Assembly (NCBI RefSeq): GCF_014647895.1
Contig: NZ_BMQB01000005.1
Location: 124,001 to 188,000 of the forward strand
Direction of reading: 5' to 3'
DNA: 64,000 nt
Source of the DNA: Pilimelia anulata
Lineage (GTDB): Bacteria > Actinomycetota > Actinomycetes > Mycobacteriales > Micromonosporaceae
This document shows, one piece after another, positions 7,010 through 15,476 of this stretch; positions within the stretch are counted from its first letter, which is position 1; each line of letters begins with the position of its first letter. The translations under genes and the position numbers were made by a program. The notes under the pieces were generated by a model. That model searched no databases. It was not told the DNA's origin and worked only from the letters and a program-made list of their open reading frames with translations.

Positions 7010-7960
7010 GTGACTGCGGCGCCGCGCGGGGGGCGGCAGCGTGGGGGCGTGGTCAGGGGGGCGCGGGTACCCGCGGGGTTGCGCGGGCGGCCGTTTCGGG
7101 GGCGGGACGCGGTGGCGGCGGGGCTGCTGACGCGGCGGATGCTGGGCGGCGGGAGCTGGCGCCGGCTGCTGCCGGACGTGTACCTGCACCGGGACGCCGT
7201 CCTCGACCACCGCACCTGGATCGAGGCCGCCGCGCTGCTGCTGCCCGCCGGCAGCGCCGTCGCCGGGTACAGCGCCGCCCACCTCTGGGGCGTCGACGTC
7301 CTGCCCCGACCGCCGCGCCCGGCCGGCGAGCCGGTGACCGTGATCGTGCCCGTGCCGCGCGGGCTGCCGGCCGAGCGGGTGCGGGAGTGGCAGCGCCGGC
7401 TCGAACCCGGCGAGGTGACCACGTTCGCCGGGCTGCCGGTGACCACCGGGCTGCGGACGGCGTTCGACCTGGGCCGGGAGGAGCCCGCCGTCGGGGCGCT
7501 GGCGGCGGTCGAGGCGCTGGCGTACCGGCGGGTGGTGCGCCTCGGCGAGCTGCGGGAGCTGGCCGCGCGGCGGCGCGGGTGGCCGGGCGCGGGCCGGCTG
7601 CGCTGGGTGTGCGCGCAGGCGTACCCGGGGGTCGGGTCGCCGATGGAGACCCGGCTGCGGCTGCTGCTGCGGGCCGGCGGGCTGCCACGCCCGCGGGTGC
7701 AGTACGAGGTGCGCGACCCGGGCGGCCGGCTGCTCGGTCGGCTGGACCTGGCGTACCCGCGCGAGCGCCTCGGCGTGGAGTACGACGGCGGCCACCACCG
7801 GGCGCGCGCGACGCTCCGCGGCGACCCGGAGCGCCTGAACGCCCTCCGGGTCGCCGGCTGGACGATCCTCCGCTGCACTCCGCTGGACCTGTCCGACCCA
7901 CCCGCCCTGACGGCCCGCGTGGCCACCCTCCTGGGCCGCACCACCCCGCCGCCCCGCTGA
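7010..7960 (+). CDS. DUF559 / AbiEi-like endonuclease-fold protein
   Basis: A 316-residue protein with two parts. The N-terminal half (FRGRDAVAAGLLTRRMLGGGSWRRLLPDVYL) resembles the winged-helix part of AbiEi-type antitoxin-like proteins found in actinomycetes. The C-terminal half is a DUF559 domain of the Vsr/PD-(D/E)XK endonuclease clan, with RLDLAYPRERLGVEYDGGHH followed by RLNALRVAGWTILRCTPLDL. Such proteins are numerous in actinomycetes and their targets are unknown. The GTG at 7010 has GGAAAG almost abutting it; GTG 7049 is an alternative. It stands alone after the large inverted repeat and converges on the oligopeptidase gene. Confidence 0.75.
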   Translation: MTAAPRGGRQRGGVVRGARVPAGLRGRPFRGRDAVAAGLLTRRMLGGGSWRRLLPDVYLHRDAVLDHRTWIEAAALLLPAGSAVAGYSAAHLWGVDVLPRPPRPAGEPVTVIVPVPRGLPAERVREWQRRLEPGEVTTFAGLPVTTGLRTAFDLGREEPAVGALAAVEALAYRRVVRLGELRELAARRRGWPGAGRLRWVCAQAYPGVGSPMETRLRLLLRAGGLPRPRVQYEVRDPGGRLLGRLDLAYPRERLGVEYDGGHHRARATLRGDPERLNALRVAGWTILRCTPLDLSDPPALTARVATLLGRTTPPPR

Positions 7961-7980
7961 CCAGCGGCCGCGGCGTGGGG

Positions 7981-10068
7981 TCAGGCGAGGTCGAGGCGGT
8001 CCAGGGTCCAGGCCGACATGAAGGCCTCCTCGCGCCACGCGTCGTACCGGCCCGACGGACCGCCGTGGCCCGCGCCCATCTCCGTCCGGAGCAGGTACGA
8101 GCCCTCCGGGGCCCGGGCCCGCAGCCGGGCGATCCACTTGGTCGGCTCCGTGTACAGCACCCGGGTGTCGTTCAGCCCGCTCATCGCCAGGATCGGCGGG
8201 TACCGCCGGGCCGCCACGTTCTCGTACGGCGAGTACGACTTCATGTACGCGTACACCTCGGGGTCGGCCAGCGGGTTGCCCCACTCCTCCCACTCGACGA
8301 CGGTCAGCGGCAGCGACGGGTCCAGGATCGAGGTCAGCGGGTCCACGAACGGGACCTGCGCGAGGATCCCGGCGAACGCCTCGGGCGCCAGGTTCGCCAC
8401 CGCGCCCATCAGCAGCCCGCCGGCCGACCCGCCGCGGGCGACCAGCCGGGACGGCGACGTCCAGCCGGCGTCGGTCAGGTGCCGGGCGCAGGCGACGAAG
8501 TCGGTGAAGGTGTTCTTCTTGGCCAGCAGCTTGCCGTCGGTGTACCAGTGCCGACCCAGCTCGCCGCCGCCGCGCACGTGCGCGACCGCCCAGACCACCC
8601 CGCGGTCGAGCAGGGAGAGCCGGGCGATGGAGAACCACGGGTCGACGGACGACTCGTAGGCGCCGTAGCCGTAGAGCACCGCGGGCGCCGAGCCGTCCCG
8701 GGCGACGCCGCGGCGGGCGACGATCGAGATCGGGACCCGGGTGCCGTCGTCGGCGGTGGCCCACTCGCGGTGCTGCTCGTACGCGGTCGGGTCGAAGTCG
8801 CCGAGGACCGGGGTGCGCTTGCGCAGGGTCAGCTCGCGCTCGGCCAGGTCGTAGTCGTACACCGACGCCGGCGTGACCAGCGAGGTGTAGCTGAGCCGGA
8901 TCGCGCCGGTGCGGTACTCGGGGTTGCTGGTCAGGCCGACGCTGTACAGCGGCTCCGGGAACGTGATGTCCCAGCTCGCGGTGCCGTCGACCGGCAGCAC
9001 GCGCAGGCCGGTCAGGCCGTCGGCGCGCAGCGAGACGACCAGGTGGTCGTGGAATGCGTCGACGCCCTCCAGCCGGGTGCCGGGGTGGTGCGGGATCAGC
9101 TCGGTCCAGTCGGCCGGCGCGTCGGCGGAGGTGTAGGCGAGCGCGAAGTCCTCGGCGCCGTCGTTGTGCAGGATGAGGAAGCGGTGGCCGTGGTGGTCGA
9201 CGCTGTACTCGATGCCCTGCCGCCGCGGCGCGATCACGGTGGGCGGCGAGGCGGGGGCGTGCGCCGGGATGGCCCGGACCTCGCTGGTGGTCTTGCTGTG
9301 CAGGTCGATGAGGATGAACTTCTCCGACCGGGTCAGGCCGACCCCGGCCCAGAACCGCTCGTCCGCCTCCTCGTACACCAGCGCGTCGGCGTCGTTCTTG
9401 GTGCCGACCTCGTGCCGCCACACCCGGTACGGGCGCCACTGCTCGTCCACGGTCAGGTAGAACAGCGTGCCGCCGTCCGCCGACCAGGCCGACCCGTACG
9501 CGGCGCCGGGGATCTCGTCGGGCAGCACCTCGCCGGTGGCCAGGTCCTTGATCCGCAGGGTGAACCGCTCGTTGCCGACGAAGTCGGTGGAGTAGGCGAG
9601 CCGGTTGCCGTCGGGCGAGACGTCGTACGTGCCGAGGGCGAAGAACTCCTGCCCGGCGGCGAGCACGTTGCCGTCCAGCAGGATCTCCTCGCCGGCCAGC
9701 GGGCCGCCGTCGGTCAGCGGCGGGTCCACCTCGCCGGCGGCGACCGCGCGGCGGCAGTGGATGCCGTACTGCTTGCCCTCCTCGGTGCGGCTGTAGTACC
9801 ACCAGTTGCCGATCCGCGCCGGGACCGACAGGTCGGTCTCCCGGGTCCGGGCCTTCAGCTCGCCGAACAGGGTCTCGCGCAGGCCGGCGAGGTGGGCGGT
9901 GGCGGCGTCGGTGTACGCGTTCTCCGCCTCCAGGTACGCCCGGGTCTCGGGGCGCTCCTTGGCGGCGAGCCAGGTGTACTCGTCCTCGACCCGGTCGCCG
10001 TGGTACTCGCGGATGGACGGTTCGCGGTGCGCCACGGGCGGGGTGGCGGCCTCTCGACTGCTGGTCAC
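7981..10068 (-). CDS. ptrB: Oligopeptidase B-like S9A prolyl-oligopeptidase family peptidase
   Basis: A 695-residue cytosolic peptidase. The N-terminal beta-propeller spans about residues 70-420 and the C-terminal alpha/beta-hydrolase domain follows, with nucleophile Ser in RGGSAGGLLMGAV, Asp in SGLNDTRVLYTEP and His in GAGHGGPSGRYDAW. The N-terminal REYHGDRVEDEYTWL is typical of S9A enzymes. Oligopeptidase B cuts short peptides after basic residues; the length fits (about 690-700). GTG 10068 is preferred over GTG 10077 because TAACGT lies exactly 7 nt upstream on this strand, matching the leaderless pattern elsewhere in the window. Confidence 0.88.
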   Translation of the reverse strand: MTSSREAATPPVAHREPSIREYHGDRVEDEYTWLAAKERPETRAYLEAENAYTDAATAHLAGLRETLFGELKARTRETDLSVPARIGNWWYYSRTEEGKQYGIHCRRAVAAGEVDPPLTDGGPLAGEEILLDGNVLAAGQEFFALGTYDVSPDGNRLAYSTDFVGNERFTLRIKDLATGEVLPDEIPGAAYGSAWSADGGTLFYLTVDEQWRPYRVWRHEVGTKNDADALVYEEADERFWAGVGLTRSEKFILIDLHSKTTSEVRAIPAHAPASPPTVIAPRRQGIEYSVDHHGHRFLILHNDGAEDFALAYTSADAPADWTELIPHHPGTRLEGVDAFHDHLVVSLRADGLTGLRVLPVDGTASWDITFPEPLYSVGLTSNPEYRTGAIRLSYTSLVTPASVYDYDLAERELTLRKRTPVLGDFDPTAYEQHREWATADDGTRVPISIVARRGVARDGSAPAVLYGYGAYESSVDPWFSIARLSLLDRGVVWAVAHVRGGGELGRHWYTDGKLLAKKNTFTDFVACARHLTDAGWTSPSRLVARGGSAGGLLMGAVANLAPEAFAGILAQVPFVDPLTSILDPSLPLTVVEWEEWGNPLADPEVYAYMKSYSPYENVAARRYPPILAMSGLNDTRVLYTEPTKWIARLRARAPEGSYLLRTEMGAGHGGPSGRYDAWREEAFMSAWTLDRLDLA

Positions 10069-10130
10069 CCTGTGCACGTTACCCGTACACCGCGCCCGGC
10101 CCCGGCCGGTTGCCGGCGCGCGCCCGCGCG

Positions 10131-10162
10131 CGCCGGGGCGCCCGCGCGCGGGCGCCCCGGCG
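10131..10162. terminator. 32-bp perfect palindrome, terminator
   Basis: Positions 10131-10146 and 10147-10162 are exact reverse complements with no spacer. It lies 5 nt beyond the stop of the minus-strand gene ending at 10168 and before the oligopeptidase start, where a terminator is expected. Confidence 0.65.
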
Positions 10163-10167
10163 GTGGG

Positions 10168-10545
10168 TCAGCGGACCTCCAGCGAGTCCCCGGCGAAGCC
10201 GGCGCACCGGTACTGCACCCACACCCGCAGCTCCTTGCCGCGGTCGCCGACGGTGGCGCAGCGGCCGTTGAAGTCCTGCGTGGTGAGGTAGATCCAGGAC
10301 GGCCGGGCGGTGCCCGTGGGCGTGAACTGGATCTCCAGGTCGTCGCCGGTGAAGCCGGACCGGACGCTGTGCCGGGACCACAGCCCGGCCGCGCGGCCGT
10401 TGCTGCCGGCCTCGGCGGCCTTGCCGAAGTCGAACGTGCCGAGCAGGGTGAGCCGCGGCGCGGCGGGCGCCGCGGCGGCGGGGGCGAGGGCGACCCCGGC
10501 GGCGAGGGCGGCCGCGGCGGCGATGCGGGTGGTCGGAGCGATCAC
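10168..10545 (-). CDS. Secreted protein of unknown function
   Basis: A 125-residue protein with a clear signal peptide (MIAPTTRIAAAAALAAGVALA, cut near APAAAAPAA) and a small mature domain of about 95 residues with two cysteines (NGRCATVGD and YRCAGFAGD) that could form a disulfide. Two similar segments, GFTGDDLEIQFTPTG and CAGFAGDSLEVR, hint at an internal beta repeat. The GTG start at 10545 is fixed by AAGGAGG 6 nt upstream. I do not recognise the family. A palindromic terminator follows directly. Confidence 0.7.
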   Translation of the reverse strand: MIAPTTRIAAAAALAAGVALAPAAAAPAAPRLTLLGTFDFGKAAEAGSNGRAAGLWSRHSVRSGFTGDDLEIQFTPTGTARPSWIYLTTQDFNGRCATVGDRGKELRVWVQYRCAGFAGDSLEVR

Positions 10546-10737
10546 GTGGTGCCTCCTTGTGGCAGACGCACTTGTGGCAGGCGCGGCCGCATCCCCTGCG
10601 CGGCCGCCGGCCCAACGTAGGGCCGTCCCCAGTGGACGGCCGTGAGCAACGTCACGTATGAGAATGTTTCGGCTACCCGGTCGGCGGAGTCCGGCCGGAC
10701 GACCGGTGGCGCCCGCGGCGGCCCGTAGGGTGGCGGC

Positions 10738-11640
10738 ATGGAGCGCGTCGAGTTCGCCCGGGTCGGGCCGCCGTCGGTGCTGCGGCTGGTCGATGCGCCG
10801 ACGCCGGTACCGGGGCCGGGCGCGGTGCTGGTCCGGGTGCGGGCGGCGGGGGTGCAGCCGTACGACGTGAAGGTCCGCCGCGGCGACCTCGCCGTGCCGC
10901 TGCCGTACTGCCCCGGCAACGACCTCGCCGGCACCGTCGCCGCGGTCGGCCCGGACGCGGCCGGGTGGGCCGTCGGGGACGAGGTGCTCGGCTTCGTCGA
11001 CAGCGGCGGGTACGCCAGCCACGCCCTCGTGCCCGCCGACCGGCTGGCCGCCCGCCCGGCCGGGCTGGACCCGGTCGCCGCCGGCGCGCTGTCGGCGTCC
11101 GGGCAGACCGCCGACCTGGCGCTGGACGCCCTCGGCGTGGGCCCGGGCGAGACCGTGCTCGTGCACGCGGCGGCCGGCGGGGTCGGGACGATGGCGGTGC
11201 AGCTCGCCGTCGCCCGCGGCGCCGCCGTGATCGGCACCGCCGGCCCGGCCAACCACGACCACCTGCGCGCGCTGGGCGCCACCCCGGTCGCGTACGGCGA
11301 GGGGCTGGCCGAGCGGGTGCGCGCGGCCGCGCCCGGCGGGGTGGACGCCGCGCTGGACGCGGCCGGGCGGGGCGCGCTGGCGCCCTCGCTCGAACTGGTC
11401 GCCGACCGGGACCGGGTGCTGACGATCGCCGACTTCGCCGGCGCGGCCGAGCTGGGCGTGCGGACGCTGCGCGGCGCGCGCACCGGCGCCCGGCTGGCGA
11501 GGCTGGCGGCGCTGGCGGCGGCCGGGGAGCTGCGGGTGGCGATCCGGGCGACGTTCCCGCTGGCCGAGGCCGCGGCGGCGCACGCGCTGGTCGAGGCCGG
11601 CCACGGCCGCGGCAAGGTGGTCCTCCTGCCGCCGGCGTGA
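10738..11640 (+). CDS. Zinc-independent MDR/quinone oxidoreductase family protein
   Basis: A 300-residue medium-chain dehydrogenase/reductase. The N-terminal GroES-like part (GAVLVRVRAAGVQPYDVKVRRGD, PGNDLAGTVAAVG) is followed by a Rossmann fold with the NADPH motif VHAAAGGVGTMAVQLA. The cysteine/histidine ligands of zinc alcohol dehydrogenases are absent, so it belongs to the quinone oxidoreductase branch that reduces enones or quinones with NADPH. ATG 10738 lies 6 nt after TAGGGT, with no ribosome-binding site, suggesting a leaderless mRNA. It converges on a STAS gene and has no operon partners. Confidence 0.88.
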   Translation: MERVEFARVGPPSVLRLVDAPTPVPGPGAVLVRVRAAGVQPYDVKVRRGDLAVPLPYCPGNDLAGTVAAVGPDAAGWAVGDEVLGFVDSGGYASHALVPADRLAARPAGLDPVAAGALSASGQTADLALDALGVGPGETVLVHAAAGGVGTMAVQLAVARGAAVIGTAGPANHDHLRALGATPVAYGEGLAERVRAAAPGGVDAALDAAGRGALAPSLELVADRDRVLTIADFAGAAELGVRTLRGARTGARLARLAALAAAGELRVAIRATFPLAEAAAAHALVEAGHGRGKVVLLPPA

Positions 11641-11676
11641 CCCCGCCGCGCCCCGCAGCGAGCGGCGGGCGGTCGG

Positions 11677-11997
11677 TCAGCGGACGGTGAGCAGGCTGCG
11701 CAGGCCGGTGATGTCCAGGGTGCGGAGCAGGTTGCCGCTGACGTTCGTCAGCACGAGCACCGAGCGGGCGGCGGTGATCCGGCGGTTCAGCAGCATCAGC
11801 GTGCCGAGGCCGAGGGAGTCGCAGAACGTGACCCCGCCGAGGTCCAGCACGATCCGGCCCGGCCGTTCGCGCAGTCCCTCCTCCACCACGCGGGACAACT
11901 CGGGCGCCGACAGCATGTCGAGTTCACCGACGATGCGGAGGGTCAGCGCACCGGATTCGTCACGCGCGGTAGCGATATGCAGCCCGGGGCGGTTCAT
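11677..11997 (-). CDS. STAS-domain anti-sigma factor antagonist
   Basis: A 106-residue SpoIIAA/RsbV-like protein with LDLGGVTFCDSLGLGTLMLL, including the phosphorylatable serine in CDSLG. The fold and motif match the protein at 5174-5515, suggesting two paralogous partner-switching antagonists. ATG 11997 is 7 nt downstream of TACCGT (12005-12010 on this strand), another leaderless-type start; codons further upstream would add a disordered stretch and run towards the divergent hemL gene. Its kinase and sigma partners are not in the window. Confidence 0.85.
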   Translation of the reverse strand: MNRPGLHIATARDESGALTLRIVGELDMLSAPELSRVVEEGLRERPGRIVLDLGGVTFCDSLGLGTLMLLNRRITAARSVLVLTNVSGNLLRTLDITGLRSLLTVR

Positions 11998-12098
11998 CCA
12001 CCCCACGGTAACCGGGGTCGCGGCGGACCGCGCGGCGAGAGGGGGCCGCCCGGGGCGCTGTACCGGCCCCCGGGCGGCGCTGTCAGAATGGCCGGACT

Positions 12099-13430
12099 GT
12101 GAGTGAGACACGCGTCGCGGCGCCGCCGTACCCGGCCGATGCGCCCGTTTCCCGGGACCTGTTCGACCGCGCCCGCGCCCTGGTGCCGGGCGGGGTGAAC
12201 TCGCCGGTGCGCGCCTTCGCGGCGGTCGGCGGGACGCCCCGTTTCATGGTCCGGGGGGCCGGGCCGTGGCTGTACGACGCGGACGGGCGTCGATACGTCG
12301 ACTTCGTCAACTCGTGGGGCCCGCTGCTGCTCGGCCACGCCCACCCGGCCGTGGTCGAGGCCGTGCGCGCCGCCGCCGGGGACGGGACGAGCTTCGGCGC
12401 CCCCACCCCGGCCGAGGTCGAGCTGGCCGCCGAGCTGGTCGAGCGGACGCCGATGGAGCGGGTCCGGCTGGTCTCCTCCGGTACCGAGGCGACGATGTCG
12501 GCGATCCGGCTGGCCCGCGGCTGCACCGGCCGTACCAAGGTCGTGAAGTTCGCCGGCTGCTACCACGGGCACGTCGACGCGCTGCTCGCCGCCGCCGGCT
12601 CCGGCGTGGCCACCCTCGGCCTGCCGGACACCCCCGGCGTGACGGGCGCGGCCGCGGCCGAGACGATCGTGCTGCCGTACAACGACCTGCCGGCCGTCGA
12701 GGCGGCGTTCGCGGCGCACGGCGACGCCATCGCCGCCGTGATCACCGAGGCGGCGCCGGGCAACATGGGCGTGATCCGGCCGCTGCCGGGGTTCAACGCC
12801 GGGCTGGCCCGGCTCGCGCACGCGCACGGGGCGCTGCTCATCGTCGACGAGGTGATGACCGGGTTCCGGGTCCACCGCTCCGGCTGGGCCGGCCTGGAGC
12901 CGGTGGACGCGGACCTGTGGACGTACGGCAAGGTCATGGGCGGCGGCCTGCCCGCGGCGGCGTTCGGCGGCCGGGCCGACCTGCTGGACCGGCTCGCCCC
13001 GGCCGGCCCGGTGTACCAGGCGGGGACGCTGTCCGGGAACCCGCTGGCCTGCGCCGCCGGCCTGGCCACGCTGCGGCTGGCCGACGCCGCGGTGTACGGC
13101 GCCCTGGACGAGCTGGCCACGATCACCGGCCGGCTGGCCGGCGAGGCGCTGACGAAAGAGGGCGTGCCGCACACCGTGTCCCGGGCCGGGAGCATGTTCT
13201 CGGTCTTCTTCACCGCCGACCCGGTCACCGACTACGCCGGCGCCCGCGGGCAGCGGGCCGACGCGTTCCGGGCCTTCTTCCACGCGATGCTCGCCGGCGG
13301 GGTGTACCTGCCGCCGAGCGCGTTCGAGTCCTGGTTCGTCTCCGCGGCGATGGGGGAGGAGGCGCTGGACGCGTACGCGGCCGCCCTGCCCGCCGCCGCC
13401 CGGGCCGCCGCGGCGGTGGTCGGCGCATGA
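12099..13430 (+). CDS. hemL: Glutamate-1-semialdehyde 2,1-aminomutase
   Basis: A 443-residue PLP enzyme that converts glutamate-1-semialdehyde to 5-aminolevulinate, the committed precursor of haem and other tetrapyrroles in the C5 pathway. Family signatures are [13 protein letters not shown] at the N terminus, [32 protein letters not shown] and the PLP lysine, about Lys278, in [20 protein letters not shown] 12099 begins with the conserved region shortly after; CAGAAT lies 9 nt upstream. It is the first gene of a coupled operon for cytochrome c maturation, which ties haem supply to its use. Confidence 0.95.
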   Translation: MSETRVAAPPYPADAPVSRDLFDRARALVPGGVNSPVRAFAAVGGTPRFMVRGAGPWLYDADGRRYVDFVNSWGPLLLGHAHPAVVEAVRAAAGDGTSFGAPTPAEVELAAELVERTPMERVRLVSSGTEATMSAIRLARGCTGRTKVVKFAGCYHGHVDALLAAAGSGVATLGLPDTPGVTGAAAAETIVLPYNDLPAVEAAFAAHGDAIAAVITEAAPGNMGVIRPLPGFNAGLARLAHAHGALLIVDEVMTGFRVHRSGWAGLEPVDADLWTYGKVMGGGLPAAAFGGRADLLDRLAPAGPVYQAGTLSGNPLACAAGLATLRLADAAVYGALDELATITGRLAGEALTKEGVPHTVSRAGSMFSVFFTADPVTDYAGARGQRADAFRAFFHAMLAGGVYLPPSAFESWFVSAAMGEEALDAYAAALPAAARAAAAVVGA

Positions 13431-14071
13431 CGACCACGCTCGTGCACGTGCTGCGCCACGGCGAGGTGCACAACCCGGAGAAGATCCTGTACGGCCGGCT
13501 GCCCGGCTTCCACCTCTCCGAGCTGGGCGTGCAGATGGCCCGGGCGGCCGCCGAGCACCTGGGCGGGCGGGACGTCACGTACGTCGTGGCCAGCCCGCTG
13601 GAGCGGGCCCGGCAGACGGCCGAGCCGTTCGCGGCCGCCTTCGCCCGGGACATCACGGTCGACGACCGGCTGATCGAGAGCGCGAACTGGTTCGAGGGCA
13701 AGCGCGTCTCCGTCGGCGACGGCGCGCTGCGCGACCCGCGCAACTGGTGGGTGCTGCGCAACCCGGCCACCCCGAGCTGGGGCGAGCCGTACGCCGACAT
13801 CGCCGACCGGATGGCCGCCGCGCTGTTCGCCGCCCGGGACGCCGCCAACGGCCACGAGGCGGTGCTGGTCTCGCACCAGTTGCCGATCGAGATCCTGCGC
13901 CGCCGGATGCAGCGCCGCCGGCTGTGGCACGACCCGCGCCGCCGGCAGTGCGCGCTGGCGTCGCTGACGACGTTCCGGTTCACCGGCACCGCGCTGGCCG
14001 GCGTCGACTACGCCGAGCCGGCCGCGCACCTGGTCGCGCTGTCGGCGGCCCCCTCGGCCAAGGGCGCCTGA
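13427..14071 (+). CDS. Histidine phosphatase family protein
   Basis: A 214-residue protein of the phosphoglycerate-mutase-like superfamily. The catalytic histidine lies in the N-terminal motif [10 protein letters not shown], the second site in [15 protein letters not shown] and the second histidine in [15 protein letters not shown]. The start overlaps the hemL stop (ATGA), so translation is coupled. In actinomycetes a phosphatase of this type is often found at this place before the thioredoxin-like and ccdA genes; its substrate there is not known and it is not obviously needed for haem attachment. Confidence 0.88.
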   Translation: MTTTLVHVLRHGEVHNPEKILYGRLPGFHLSELGVQMARAAAEHLGGRDVTYVVASPLERARQTAEPFAAAFARDITVDDRLIESANWFEGKRVSVGDGALRDPRNWWVLRNPATPSWGEPYADIADRMAAALFAARDAANGHEAVLVSHQLPIEILRRRMQRRRLWHDPRRRQCALASLTTFRFTGTALAGVDYAEPAAHLVALSAAPSAKGA

Positions 14072-14076
14072 GCCCC

Positions 14077-14736
14077 GTGGCCGCCCCGACCCGGACCCAC
14101 CCCGCGGCGCCCGCCGCCGGGCCGGTCCGCGCCGCGGCGGCCGCACCACCCCGGTCCGCCCCGCGTCGCGCGGCGCCCGCGGGGCGGCGGCGGGCGGTCG
14201 CGGCCGGGGCGGCACTCGCGGTGGTCGCGGGCCTGGCCGGGTGCGGCGGTACGCCCGCCGAGGCCCGCTGCGCCACCGACCCCGGCGGCTGGGTCCGCTG
14301 CGCGGCCGACGCCCGGACGCCCGCGCCGGACCTGCGCGGCGAGCTGGTCGGCGGCGGCACGTTCGACCCCGCCGCGGTGGCCGGGAAGGTCGTCGTCGTG
14401 AACTTCTGGGGATCCTGGTGCGCCCCCTGCCGGGCCGAGGCCGACGACCTCGAACAGACGTACCGGGCCGTCCGCGGCGCCGGGGTGGCCTTCCTCGGCA
14501 TCAACGTCCGGGACGAGCGGGACAAGGCGCGCGCGTTCGAGCTGGGCCGGGTCACCTACCCGAGCCGGTACGACCCGGCCGGGCGGCTGGCGATCGGCTT
14601 CGACCTGCCGCCCAACGCCGTACCGGCCACCGTCGTGCTGGACCGGCGCGGCCGGGTCGCCCGGCTGCTGCGCACCGGCGTGCAGCGGGCGGCGCTGGAA
14701 CCGGTGGTCCGCGAGATCGCCGCCGAGGCGGCCTGA
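14077..14736 (+). CDS. resA: TlpA/ResA-like thioredoxin lipoprotein
   Basis: A 219-residue exported thioredoxin-fold protein. An Arg/Ala-rich N terminus leads into a hydrophobic stretch and the lipobox-like LAGC (in VVAGLAGCGG), so the mature protein is probably lipid-anchored outside the membrane. The redox site is WCAPC in NFWGSWCAPCRAEADDL, and cis-Pro lies in NAVPATVVLD. ResA reduces apocytochrome c haem-binding cysteines, taking electrons from CcdA. GTG 14077 starts 5 nt after the phosphatase stop. The next gene, ccdA, overlaps its stop. Confidence 0.88.
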   Translation: MAAPTRTHPAAPAAGPVRAAAAAPPRSAPRRAAPAGRRRAVAAGAALAVVAGLAGCGGTPAEARCATDPGGWVRCAADARTPAPDLRGELVGGGTFDPAAVAGKVVVVNFWGSWCAPCRAEADDLEQTYRAVRGAGVAFLGINVRDERDKARAFELGRVTYPSRYDPAGRLAIGFDLPPNAVPATVVLDRRGRVARLLRTGVQRAALEPVVREIAAEAA

Positions 14737-15476
14737 TGGGCGAGACGTTCGCCGGTACCGTCCAGGGCGGCCCGCTGCTGCTCGCGCTCGCCGCGGCGGC
14801 CCTGGCCGGGCTGGTCAGCTTCCTGTCGCCGTGCATCCTGCCGCTGGTCCCCGGCTACCTGTCGTACGTCACCGGGCTGGCCGGCGCCGACCTCGACGCC
14901 GCGCCCCGCCGCGGCCGGGTGCTGCTCGGGACGGGGCTGTTCGTGGCCGGCTTCGCGGCGGTGTTCGTGCCGCTGGCCGTGGTGTTCAGCGCGGTCGGCC
15001 GGTTCCTCGCCGCGCACCAGCGGGCGCTGGAGGTCGGCGTCGGCGCGCTGATCGTGCTGCTCGGCGTCGCCTTCCTCGGCCTGCTGCCCGGCACCGGCGG
15101 GCAGTGGCGGCTGACCCGGCTGCCGGCGGCGGGGCTGCTGGGCGCGCCGGTGTTCGGGGCGGTGTTCGCGCTGTCCTGGACCCCGTGCGTCGGGCCGACG
15201 CTCGGCGCCGTGCTCGGGCTGGCCACCACCACCGGCGCGGCCGACCGGGCGGCGCTGCTGGCGGTCGCGTACTGCCTCGGGCTGGGCCTGCCGTTCGTCG
15301 CGTTCGGGCTGGGCTTCCGGCGGGTGCTCGGCGCGTTCCGCCGGCACGCCCGGACCGTCACCCGGGTCGGCGGCGGGCTGCTCATCCTGGTCGGGCTGGC
15401 GCTGGTCACCGGCGGCTGGGGCGCGTTCGTGATCTGGCTGCGCGGGGCGTTCGGGGTGGGCGGGGTCGGGCTGTGA
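14736..15476 (+). CDS. ccdA: Cytochrome c biogenesis protein CcdA
   Basis: A 246-residue membrane protein with six hydrophobic segments. The two conserved cysteines that relay thiol electrons across the membrane are in FLSPCILPLVPGYLSYVTG and LSWTPCVGPTLGAVL. CcdA takes electrons from cytoplasmic thioredoxin and passes them to ResA. The ATG overlaps the previous stop by one base (TGATG), and the stop overlaps the resB start (GTGA), so the operon is translationally coupled on both sides. Confidence 0.93.
   Translation: MGETFAGTVQGGPLLLALAAAALAGLVSFLSPCILPLVPGYLSYVTGLAGADLDAAPRRGRVLLGTGLFVAGFAAVFVPLAVVFSAVGRFLAAHQRALEVGVGALIVLLGVAFLGLLPGTGGQWRLTRLPAAGLLGAPVFGAVFALSWTPCVGPTLGAVLGLATTTGAADRAALLAVAYCLGLGLPFVAFGLGFRRVLGAFRRHARTVTRVGGGLLILVGLALVTGGWGAFVIWLRGAFGVGGVGL

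Noticed and set aside
6748..10620. 1290-codon plus-strand open frame across the oligopeptidase gene
   Set aside because: It is the antisense shadow of the oligopeptidase and DUF559 region, with Arg/Pro/Ala-rich nonsense sequence and no start signals.
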